From: Candidatus Margulisiibacteriota bacterium
GTDB lineage: Bacteria > Margulisbacteria > Riflemargulisbacteria > GWF2-35-9
Direction: 5' to 3'
Length of the DNA stretch: 42,869 nt
NCBI GenBank assembly: GCA_028715625.1
Contig: JAQURL010000014.1
Span: 1-42,869 of the forward strand
The translations under genes were made by a program, and so were the position numbers. Below the pieces are notes generated by a model. That model saw only the letters and a program-made list of their open reading frames with translations, searched no databases and was not told where the DNA came from. Of the stretch, positions 6,676-17,000 are shown piece by piece (position 1 is the first letter of the stretch; each line of letters opens with the position of its first letter).

Positions 6676-8142
6676 ATGTTCGTTTTTGAAAATAAAAAAA
6701 TGGGGATGAATAATACAAGGGAAGCGAGGGGAGTCATGAAAAAATCAATATATCTGGTTTTTATATTTATAGTAGTTGCAATACCAGTGAACTTTGCTAT
6801 AACCAAGAAAAATCCTGACGCGTCTATTCAAATATATTCCAGAGTTGTAACAGATGGTATTACAATATCATCAAACGGCTCAATAGGTGTCGGCACTGCC
6901 GCACCGGTGTATAAACTGGATGTTGCCGGTACTGTGAACGCTACAGGTTTTATCGGTAACGGTTCACAATTAACACAAATTCAATGGAGCAGTATCACGG
7001 GGGCGCCGCTGGTGGTTTCATCGGGACAAACTATCAGTGAATCAGCCCATACTTTAACTGCTAACTATGCAGTTACGGCCGGAATAGCTCTGGATGTGGT
7101 ATCCATATCCGGCGCCAGGATTAACAATGGTTCCATAACCAATGAAAAGATTGTAACAATTGACGGTTCCAAAATAATTGGTACTACATCTCCTGGTAAT
7201 CACGCCATTACTCACCAAAAGGGTGGTGCCGATGAAATTACTATTTCAATGAGTCAGGTACAAAACCTTACTATATCAATTGATTCCAAATCAGATTTGG
7301 GACATACACACGGCGCCTCAACAATTACTGCTGTTAGCGGCTCCGTTGTTATTGGGGCTGTAAATACCGCCAGCGTAGCCCTAACTGCTAATTACATAGA
7401 TTGGGCCAATATAGGCAACAAGAGTAGTGTAGTGACCAGTGGGATGACAGTAAATACGGCGAATTATGCTTCTAACACAGGATTATTGGGGGGCCAAACA
7501 GCAGCGCAATTAACAGTTGGTACGGCTAATATTGCTATTACCGCCAATTACATCGATTGGGCTAATATAGGTAATAAAAGCAGCGTAGTAACAAGCGGTA
7601 CAACGGTGAGTACAGCGAACTATGCAACGACAGCGAATTACGCTGTTACAGCCGGAGTTGCTCTTGGTGTTATTAACGGGTCCATATCTGATGCCAAAGT
7701 ATCTGATGTAAGCGCCACCAAACTTACAGGAGCAGTATCTGTGAACTCAGCGGTAATTAATAATTCTCTGGTTATGACTGTGGTGAATTCTTCCAGCAAC
7801 ATAGGGGTAGGAACCACGGCCCCAAACAGCAAATTTACTGTAAACGGTTCATTCGCCACCGCTTTAAATACATATTCAGCGGCAGCAACATTAGGTAATC
7901 TTGATAGTGTAGCGGTAGTTAATGCTTCAGCAGGCAGTGTCACTATTACACTCCCTTCACCGGCATCAATAAACGGCAGACAATATACAGTAAAGAAAAC
8001 CGATAATACACTTAATACCGTAACCATTGGTACACTTGCCGGTAATATTGAAGGTAATTCAACCTATGTGCTCACAGCTCCGTCAGAATTTGTAAATCTG
8101 GCCAGCGACGGTACAAATTGGGTAGTTGTCGGTTGTAACTAA
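6676..8142 (+). CDS. exported tail-fibre-like protein 2
   Basis: The 488-residue product has a signal peptide-like segment at about 21-41 (MKKSIYLVFIF…NFA) preceded by a 20-residue charged n-region when started at 6676. Two 'IGVGTxAP' units are present, one after the signal (SIGVGTAAPVYKLDVAG) and one near the end. Between them are two nearly identical NYIDWANIGNKSSVVTSG units (DNA near 7387-7440 and 7549-7602), an ITGAPLVVSSG motif and a GASTITAVSG stretch. The C-terminal ~95 residues are the cap domain shared with fibres 1, 3 and 4 (TLPSPASINGRQYTVKK, NLASDGTNW). A strong intrinsic terminator follows, so genes 1 and 2 look like one transcription unit. A start at 6736 would give 468 residues. 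Confidence 0.7.
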   Translation: MFVFENKKMGMNNTREARGVMKKSIYLVFIFIVVAIPVNFAITKKNPDASIQIYSRVVTDGITISSNGSIGVGTAAPVYKLDVAGTVNATGFIGNGSQLTQIQWSSITGAPLVVSSGQTISESAHTLTANYAVTAGIALDVVSISGARINNGSITNEKIVTIDGSKIIGTTSPGNHAITHQKGGADEITISMSQVQNLTISIDSKSDLGHTHGASTITAVSGSVVIGAVNTASVALTANYIDWANIGNKSSVVTSGMTVNTANYASNTGLLGGQTAAQLTVGTANIAITANYIDWANIGNKSSVVTSGTTVSTANYATTANYAVTAGVALGVINGSISDAKVSDVSATKLTGAVSVNSAVINNSLVMTVVNSSSNIGVGTTAPNSKFTVNGSFATALNTYSAAATLGNLDSVAVVNASAGSVTITLPSPASINGRQYTVKKTDNTLNTVTIGTLAGNIEGNSTYVLTAPSEFVNLASDGTNWVVVGCN

Positions 8143-8175
8143 AACAACAAAGCGACAATTAAAGTTTTTTAGTCT

Positions 8176-8205
8176 AAAGGGGTGATTTTTTCACCCCTTT
8201 TTTTT
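8176..8205 (+). terminator. intrinsic terminator after fibre gene 2
   Basis: AAAGGGGTGA at 8176-8185 pairs perfectly with TCACCCCTTT at 8191-8200 around a five-T loop, and a run of T follows to 8205. It separates fibre genes 1-2 from 3-5 and shows that the open frame beginning at 8182 is not coding before 8281. Confidence 0.9.
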
Positions 8206-8253
8206 GTCAAAAATTTTACACGGTTCCACACCCCAGAAACCCCGGTAATATCT

Positions 8254-8315
8254 AAGAAAAATGTTTATTTGCTCTTGAAAATGGGCATAAGCATATTGAT
8301 ACGCGAACAGATATG
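8254..8315 (+). repeat. conserved start-region block of fibre gene 3 (matches 4724-4785)
   Basis: This is the second copy of the start-region block of fibre gene 1. ATG at 8261 opens a five-codon frame (MFICS, stop TGA at 8276-8278) that ends two bases before the ATG at 8281, exactly the spacing seen in gene 1. The two mini-ORFs differ in sequence after the third codon, yet both stop at the same place. Confidence 0.6.
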
Positions 8316-10971
8316 GGGGAAGAGTTTGTTTAAAGTGTGTAAATTTAGGATAATTATCTATATATTATTGCTTTCAGTTGTGTTTGCCGTGACGGTAAAG
8401 AAACCTGACGGCTCCATTCAGATATTTCCGGATGTACCTACAGAAGGAATAATTATTTCTTCCAACGGCAATATTGGTATTGGTATTCTTAATCCCAAAG
8501 ATAGGCTGGAAGTTGCAGGCGGGGTAAGTGCCAGTGGGACAGTAACTGCCGCAGCATTTGTAGGTGACGGATCACGGCTCGGTGGCCTGGTCACAGCCGG
8601 ACAAGTTGTATCCACAGCCAATTATGCCGGTACATCAAACATAGCACTTAACACATATCACTCTAACACTGCCGATATAACAGTGAGCATGAACGCACAA
8701 GGCCTTTTTGGGGCAATCAGTGTAGCAACTAATAACAATATCATGAGCATAACACCAGCCGGGAATGTTGGAATCGGTACAAATAACCCCGGAAGTCAAT
8801 TAAATCTTCAAAGAAATCAATATTCAGCCAACCCTCAATTGATATTAAATAATCAGGATATGACCAATGATGTCGGTTATGAACCGGAGTTTCAAATTCA
8901 GAGAGGCGGGAATCCGGCCTTTACATTTTCAACATACTATCATAATGATTCCATCTATTATTCGGATATTACAATAAGCACAGGGAATTGGTTAAGACTA
9001 TATGGTAACAGCAACAGAGGAACCACCGGCAGAATAGATCTTACGGCGTCCGGGATATACCTGAATGGGAGTGTTTATCCGCAAGGAGCACTGATGTTGT
9101 CTAGAACCGGGGATGCTGCTTCCATAGCTACACAAAAAAAATCAAATGCCCAGGTTTTTCAGAGTTCATTATGGAATGGAAGTTCTGCTGTTGGCGTTTA
9201 TAGTGCAATTGTCAATCTAGCGTCCACGACTATCGGGGGTTCTTCAAGATTAGCACTTATTGCCGGCACCAGCAGTACAGGTGTTGGTGGTATAGAGGCA
9301 ATATCAATAGACAATATTTCTGGTAACGTAGGGATAGGCATCAGCGCGCCCAGTGCTATGCTGCATGTTAGTGGTAATATTACAGGACAACCGATTTTTA
9401 TAGCCGAGAATAGCAGCGCGCCTAACTCATTATTTGTCAGCAGTAATGGATATGTCGGTGTTGGCACATCAAACCCCAGAGAATTATTTGATGTCTGGGG
9501 GCATGCCAGAATCAGACAAAATCTATATTTGGGAGATGCCGAATCCATGTTGTTACTTGGTTCTAATTATGATATCCAGGTTAAGGGTTGGAATGCAGGG
9601 GATGCTACTTATGTCCCGATAGCAACTTTTTTAAAAACATCTGTTGCCGGCAACACCGGTAAACTTGGTGTAGGTACAACTATGCCGAACGCAACATTGC
9701 ACGTAAGCGGTAATATTGCAGGACAACCAATCTTTGTAGCCGAGAATAGCAGCGCGCCTAATGCATTCGTAGTAACGGGAAGCGGCAATGTGGGCATTGG
9801 CACAACTAATCCGCAAAACGGTACTTTAGAAATTTCCGGTACCGCAAATGTCATTCCTCTTTATGTTTTCGGTTCAGGACCATTGACCCAGGGAGTAAGA
9901 AATACTGTATTTTTTACCGGTGCCAATTCTACAGGCGGGACGGGTCTGGCAATTGAAAATTCAGGTGTCGCTGCTATCGGGACAAAAACCAATATAAACA
10001 GTTATATGAAAAGGACAACCGGTGGCCAAACATTGGTGGGACAGCTTGAGTTTATGATGCAGGATGTAGGTAATACTTCTTATTCTTCTGCTTTTTCTAT
10101 CAGAACAGCGGCAAACGGAAGCTACGCTACAAGATTATATATAAGTCCTTCCGGTAATATAGGTATTTCAGTTGTTACACCTTCAGCTACACTTGATATA
10201 GGTGGTACAGTAAGTGCTGCATCTTTAGTTGTGAATGGGACATTAACAGCTAACAATTTTGTAGGTAGCGGCGCGGGATTAACTGATGTGCAGTCGAATA
10301 CCGCAACAACATCCAATATGGCAGTAAGTATGAACGCGCAGGGACTTTTGGGGGCTATAAATGTAGCAACTGATAATAATGTATTTAACATAACTTCCGC
10401 GGGTAATGTGGGCATTGGGACAACCACCCCGGCATACTCACTTGATACTGTCGGGATTATTCGCGCAAAAGGTGGAGCCATATATTCAACACAGGCAAGT
10501 CCGACAAATACACTTGTGATTAACGGAACATCTTCAACTTTACATAAAATATATTCAAATAGTACTGTTGATTTATCTTTAGGGACTAATAATTCTACTA
10601 ATCAATTATATTTACAAAATGGAGGGAATGTCGGCATCGGTAACATAACTCCGGACAGCAAATTAAAAGTCGAAGGCGCCATTGCCACAACCATTAATAT
10701 AAAATCTTCAGATTATACGTTGAGCGCTTCCGATAGTGTAATTCTGGTAAGTGCCAATGCGGATGTAACCCTTACTTTGCCATTAGCTTCAGGTTGTTCA
10801 GGAAGAAAATATAATATGAAAAAAGTTGATAATTCTCTGGCCAAAGTCTACATATCCGGAAGCGGCTCTGATACAATTGATAGTAATAGCAATTATACTC
10901 TTTTTGCTCGCTGGCAGTTCGCTTCTGTGGTGAGCGACGGCAACAACTGGTACGTTATTGAGGGAAATTAG
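8281..10971 (+). CDS. exported tail-fibre-like protein 3
   Basis: The start at 8281 is chosen because MGISILIRE matches MGISSLIRK of fibre gene 1 and because a terminator lies upstream. The product is 896 residues. A long n-region leads to a hydrophobic segment (IIIYILLLSVVFA), then KKPDGSIQIFPD, a mature N-terminus also seen in genes 2 and 4. Nine 'NVGIGTxxP' units are spread through the protein, with HVSGNITGQPIFIAENSSAP modules at about 9361-9430 and 9697-9765 and two VSMNAQGLxGAIxVAT modules. The C-terminal cap domain (TLPLASGCSGRKYNMKK, SVVSDGNNWYVIEGN) matches fibres 1, 2 and 4. It is likely a trimeric beta-structured surface fibre. Fibre gene 4 follows after 38 bases. Confidence 0.75.
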   Translation: MGISILIREQIWGKSLFKVCKFRIIIYILLLSVVFAVTVKKPDGSIQIFPDVPTEGIIISSNGNIGIGILNPKDRLEVAGGVSASGTVTAAAFVGDGSRLGGLVTAGQVVSTANYAGTSNIALNTYHSNTADITVSMNAQGLFGAISVATNNNIMSITPAGNVGIGTNNPGSQLNLQRNQYSANPQLILNNQDMTNDVGYEPEFQIQRGGNPAFTFSTYYHNDSIYYSDITISTGNWLRLYGNSNRGTTGRIDLTASGIYLNGSVYPQGALMLSRTGDAASIATQKKSNAQVFQSSLWNGSSAVGVYSAIVNLASTTIGGSSRLALIAGTSSTGVGGIEAISIDNISGNVGIGISAPSAMLHVSGNITGQPIFIAENSSAPNSLFVSSNGYVGVGTSNPRELFDVWGHARIRQNLYLGDAESMLLLGSNYDIQVKGWNAGDATYVPIATFLKTSVAGNTGKLGVGTTMPNATLHVSGNIAGQPIFVAENSSAPNAFVVTGSGNVGIGTTNPQNGTLEISGTANVIPLYVFGSGPLTQGVRNTVFFTGANSTGGTGLAIENSGVAAIGTKTNINSYMKRTTGGQTLVGQLEFMMQDVGNTSYSSAFSIRTAANGSYATRLYISPSGNIGISVVTPSATLDIGGTVSAASLVVNGTLTANNFVGSGAGLTDVQSNTATTSNMAVSMNAQGLLGAINVATDNNVFNITSAGNVGIGTTTPAYSLDTVGIIRAKGGAIYSTQASPTNTLVINGTSSTLHKIYSNSTVDLSLGTNNSTNQLYLQNGGNVGIGNITPDSKLKVEGAIATTINIKSSDYTLSASDSVILVSANADVTLTLPLASGCSGRKYNMKKVDNSLAKVYISGSGSDTIDSNSNYTLFARWQFASVVSDGNNWYVIEGN
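9361..9765 (+). repeat. duplicated 'ENSSAP' fibre module in gene 3
   Basis: The DNA at 9361-9430 and 9697-9765 is nearly identical, including an unbroken match GCCGAGAATAGCAGCGCGCC. Related copies lie in gene 4 near 11443-11515, 11848-11920, 13980-14050 and 15940-16010. Each encodes a LHVSGN-x-xGQPIFxAE segment followed by a 'VGIGT' unit. The high DNA identity points to recent duplication or gene conversion between fibre genes. Confidence 0.7.
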
Positions 10972-11009
10972 CACAACAGGTTTTATAGCTGAATATAACG
11001 GAGGAGTTT

Positions 11010-14000
11010 TTGAAATCAATTAGCAAAATTTCTCTTTATATGCTGCTGATTTTTATGGCAGTATTATTCCCAATTATGCGTCAACAGACTGATGGGTCGA
11101 TATATATATATACTTCTTCTCCCAACCAAAGCCTGGTTGTTTCCCCAAACGGAAATGTGGGCATAGGTTCATTGAATCCGCTCAAACTTCTTCATCTGAA
11201 AAATGATAATGCCGCAATCAGATTTGAAAACGACAACGCTTTTTGGGATTATTATATGTTAGCCGGAGGGCAGGGGCTTTATTGGTCATATAATGGTTCA
11301 GCGGCTGAAACCATGGCACTGTCTACCTCTGCACTTTATTTAAAAAACAGCGGTATTATTTATTCAAAAATAACAGCGACAAACGGTTATACCTATTTTA
11401 ATGGAGGGAATGTTGGTATCGGAACGGCTGTTCCCAACGCTACCTTGCATGTCAGTGGTAATGTCAGCGGACAACCTGTTTTTATTGCCGAGAACAGTAG
11501 CGCGCCCAGTGCTATTTTTGTAAGCAGTAATGGCTGGATCGGCATTGGTACACCGACCCCATCCAGACCGATTGATTTTATAAATAATAATGCTGCGTTG
11601 AGGATTTATAATACAGGAACCGGCACAGGTTATCATGCGATGGTTATGTTGGACGCAGCCGGCGCAGCTGCCAATTTTTCTCAAATACGTTATTCCAATC
11701 AAGGTACAGCATACTGGGCAAACGGCCTGGACCCGTCAGATTTTTATAAATATAAAATAGGTAACGGAATTAATGTAAATATAAATACCAGGTTTACATT
11801 GGATACTACTGGTAATGTTGGGATAGGGATCACAACTCCGTCAGCTTTATTGCATGTCAGCGGCAATACTTATGGACAACCCATTTTGATTGCTGAAAGC
11901 GGTGCTGCACGTAACGCATTATATGTAAGTAGTAACGGCCAGGTCGGAATCGGTACAGCTTCCCCGCGTCCCGGATACTCACTGACAACAGCGCAGGGTA
12001 TATCGATTATCTCTCCGGGCGCTTTGGACTGGTCAGGCGGGAACATGCGCATTCAGGAAAGCGCGAACTATAATATGTCATTTCTTACCTGGACAGGTTC
12101 AGCTCTTACCGAAAAGATGCGTATACAGGGTGACGGAAATGTGGGTATAGGAACTTCAAATCCTACAGCAAAATTGCATATAAATGCCGGTGCCAACGAT
12201 GGCCTCAGACTGGAAACCAATGACCAGAATTCCTGGGGCTTAAGGATTCAAAACAGGACTGTTTCTTCAGATTTCAGTAAATCATTTTCAATAATTCAGG
12301 ACAATAACGGTCTGACCAAATTTTACAACGGTCTAACCAACATTATGAATATGGACCAGAATGGGAATATCGGTATTGGTACTACAGCTCCTGATTGGAA
12401 ACTGCATATTTATGACAGTGTTAATCATGCTTATATAAAGATTATGGGTCTGGACACTCTGGATAAGGGTTTACAGATAGGCTCCGCAACTCACGGATCT
12501 ATATGGTATTTTACTTATAGAAATACTACTAACAATCCGGGTAGAAATCTTGGCCTTTGGTGGTATGACCCCAATACTTCGGAAAATGCTGAGAAATTTA
12601 CCTTCACACCGTCCGGGAATTTTTATGCTGCGGGTTTAGTCGGTATTGGAACTACTGCACAAAATAAAAAACTGGAAATTAGTCCTGCGGCTCGAACAAC
12701 TGCTTATTCTGCTGATAATTCCACATCATGGAGCGACCTGCAGATTATAAATCCTACTAACACTCAATATGCTGCGACAGGCATATCTTTCATTATTAAT
12801 ACTGCGCAACATATTAATGCCGGAACAGGGATTGCGGCGGTTAAAGCGGTCAATAATACCGACTTTGCAGCAGATATGGTGTTTATTACCAGACCGAATG
12901 CAGTTGTAGCTACGGAAAGGATGCGAATAACTTCCTCAGGTAATGTGGGTATCGGCACTACAGCACCTTTAAATAAATTGCATGTGGAAGGTACAAATGG
13001 TGGAAATGCTGGAATATATCTGAATAATGCCACTCCGAATAATACGTCTTATACCTTATATAATGATTCCGGAACTTTGAAATGGAATGGTACTGCTCTG
13101 GCGACGGGAGCCAGCGTGAGTGGTACGACTGGTAAAATACCGAAGTTTACAGGCCCCAGTTCACTGGGTGATTCGATAGTGGCTGAAAGCGGTGGGAATA
13201 TAGGAATTGCCACTTCAAATCCTTTGTATAAATTGGATGTAAATGCCAATTCCATGCATTTAGGCGCCGGAGATAACGGTTTATTTCTTGTATCAACTAC
13301 AGGCCAGGATGCTGAGATAGCGCAGAGCAGTGTATGGAATGGGGGCTGGTATGCGAAGGCTAACAATGCAGCAGGTATCGGTCTTTATAACGGAGATATC
13401 TGGTTCAAGACCGATAGTGGATTGACCACTGGAAATGTTTATACACCTTCAACCAGAATGTTTATATCAAAAGCAGGGAATGTAGGCATCGGTACTACAA
13501 ACCCTCAGGAAAAACTGCATGTCAGCCAGGGCGCAATCAGATGGGATAATGCTTTTTCAGGTCAGGTAGGCCTTCTTAGTTATAGCGGTGGCCATGGGGC
13601 AGCTTTGTTATATGATATAAATGGGACAGCCGGTATTGACCTTCGAGCTTCCGGGAATACATATTTTAATGGAGGCAATGTTGGTATAGGGACCACAAAC
13701 CCTCAGGCAATATTGCATATCGTACAACCGGTAAATACAAATTGGGTTTATCCGTTTACACCGGCAATGATCATTGACTCCGCGGCCGGCAGCAGCCAAA
13801 TACCTTTAATTTTCAGATCAAATAATACCAGTTATGGGATATTAAAAAGTGACACAGGCGGTAATTTTGTCATTGGTTCCATGTACAACGGTTTTATTTC
13901 GTTTTATAACCAGAATAATGAACTGGTAAGGATTACCGCGACCGGTAATTTTGGTATCGGTACTACATCGCCGGCCGCCAATCTGCATGTGAGCGGCAAC

Positions 14001-17000
14001 TCAGCCGGCCTACCTATTTTGCAGGTTGGTAATGCCGGAGCCCCTAACTCCTTGGTAGTGAGTAATAACGGATATGTAGGTATAGGAACAGCCAATGCCC
14101 AGTTAAAATTACACGTTTATAATACACCCTATACCGCACTGTTTGCCAATTCCTATAATGGAACTTCTTATCCTGACGGAGGAGTGATAATAGCAAACAA
14201 CAATAATACCATTAATAATTTCGGATCATTGATTTTTGCTGATTCGGACATCTATGGTACACCCGGTTCGGTTGCTATCGGAGCTCAGTTTACAGACAGG
14301 ACCAATCATTATGGGGATTTTGTGATCGCCCTTAGAAATTCTTCCGGTTATGGAGAGAAGTTCAGGTTAACTTCTTCGGGGAATGTGGGAATTGGTACCG
14401 CAAGCCCAACGGATAAATTAACTGTTATTGGCACTGTTAATGCCACGACGTTTGTGGGGAATGGTTCTCAACTAACCAATATAACCGTGCAAACAGCTTC
14501 TACCGCGAACAAGGCTGTGTCCATGGATGCGAAGGGCTTGCTCGGAGCAATAACAGTAGCGACTGGAAATAGTGTTATGAGCATTTCAAGTGTAGGCAAC
14601 GTAGGCATCGGAATTACCAATCCGGTTGTCAAATTGCATGTTTTGGGAAGTCAGATGTTTTTTCAGGGCCCGGATGCTTCCTATCCGGATTTCGGTCTGA
14701 CGTCATACAGTGATACCTATTGGATGGGTGGAAGCTTGAAATTTATCAGAAGCCGCGGAACTTATGCCAGCCCAACAGCTCTGGTCAATGATGACTTTCT
14801 TGGAGGCATATCTACTTGGGGATATGATGGCGCTACAAGCCAGCGCGGAGCTGATGTTTACTTCAGGGTAGACGGCACTGTTTCTTCCGGGAAGTTGCCA
14901 AGCAGGATTGAGTTTATTACGTCCGACACAAACGGGCAGGCAACCAGAATGGTGATTAGAAGCAGCGGCAATGTGGGAATAGGTACCACTAATCCGATTG
15001 CGGCCTTGGACGTAAATGGTAATATACATGTCCCTTATAATGCTTATATTTCCAATGAAACTACATTCGGTGACAGCACTATAACCGGATTCAAACTTGC
15101 GGCCGGCAATGTTCAGATCAGAGCATCCGGTGTAGAAAATATAGATGCCAATTACCAGCATCTTAAATTGGGAGCGTCCGGATATGGAAGCGGTACAGGT
15201 TATGGAGATATTCGTTTTTATACAACAAATGCATCGGGCCAGGCGATTGATGATAACTATGAGCGGATGCGTATAGATAATGCCGGGAACGTTGGGATCG
15301 GTACAAAGAACCCGACAAGCATTTTGCATATCAATGGAACAGTCGGATCAATAGCCGGAGGTATTACTTTTGGTGATGGAGACAGCGGGATATATGAATA
15401 TGCAGATGATACCATAGGATTTTGGAACCTGGGGGCTGCAAGGTGGGTGGAGGATTCCGGGAAAATCGGTTCGGCTGCGGGTGGGTCCAGATGGCTTAAT
15501 GAAGCAGCATCTTCAACCAACCCGGTTTTTTCCCCCGGGAATAATGATGAAACTACAGGTATAGGTGCGGCCGGCGCGGGTGTCATTTCATTTATAGCAA
15601 ATGGTACAAATGTGATGAATGTGAATTCAAATAGTGTTGGTATAGGGACTACTAACCCGAGCGCAGAATTAGAAATTGTATATAATGGTTCGACTGACCT
15701 TTTTAAAATAACTAATAGTTTGGGTAATTCTACTTTTCAAATGCCCAATTCCACCTTACAAGCTCTTTATAATAACGGATATAACGTAACAGCTCCCCGG
15801 ATCAGTTTTATCGGGGACACTGATACCGGATTCACCAGGGCCGCTGCTGATCAACTGGAACTTATTACTAATGGAACTTCCAGAATGCATATTGATGATG
15901 TCGGCAGGGTTGGCATCGGTATTATTGTTCCAAATGCTACTCTGCACGTGAGCGGCAATTTATCCGGTACACCTATTTTTAGAGCAGAAAACGCCTCAGC
16001 CCAGAATGCTTTTATGGTGAGCAATAACGGATATATCGGCATCGGTACAGCAAGCCCGGAAAGTAAACTTGAGATATCCAACGGGGGGATAAGATTTTCA
16101 GGCACGGGTGGTTTTGGCACTGGAACTGACTCAGGTCTCTATGGAGATGGCGGGACAACAGGGAAATTAACATTGATCACTGCAGGCAGCCCCAGAGTAA
16201 CAATTTCCGGTAATGGATTTGTCGGGATAGGAACTTCAACACCAAGTGTGAAACTGCATGTTATAGGTGGAGCAGGGTACGCGACGATACTGGAAGGTGG
16301 TACAGGCGGTAGTTTGAGGTTCGGTAACGGTGCGCAGGGTGCGTTGACCTATGATACAAACAAGGCCATTCTTTATGCGCTTGCCGGAAATGATTTATCC
16401 CTGGGCGCGAATAATTCTTTTGATCAGTTCTATATAAAAACTGGAGGCAATATTGGTATCGGAACCACTGCTCCTTCTACGAAACTGGAAGTGGCAGGTA
16501 TAATCAGCGCATCAGCTGCAATAGTAAATGGAACTATTACCGCAAACTATTTTGCGGGAAATGGTTCATTCTTGACTAATATAGCCGCGCAAACAGCCTC
16601 AACTGCCAACAAAGCAGTGTCCATGGATGCGCAGGGCTTGCTTGGGGCAATATCAGTGACCACGGGAAATAATATCCTGAATATAACCATAACAGGTAAT
16701 GTGGGGATTGGGACAACCAATCCGAACCTGGGAGGTTATTCCGGAACAATCACTACTATATACAATGGAAACGCGGGAAGTCAGGGTGTTCTGGAATTAG
16801 TCGGCAATAGAAACGCGATCAATGCGCTGACTGGCGCCATATCTTTCCATAATACTCAGGCATCACAGACCGATAAAAGGATTGCTTTAATCAGCGGAGT
16901 TGTGGGCAGTTCCGGAGATTTGGATTCCGGCGCATTGCTTTTTAAGACTGCTGATACCAACGGCAGTATGCAAACCAGAGCATTAATTGATGAGAGTGGC

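Noticed and set aside
8182-8280. Upstream extension of fibre gene 3
   Set aside because: It begins inside a clear intrinsic terminator, and the homologous start MGIS is at 8281.
14703-15329. 208-codon antisense frame inside fibre gene 4
   Set aside because: It reflects the repetitive, compositionally biased sense gene and has no domain or start signal.
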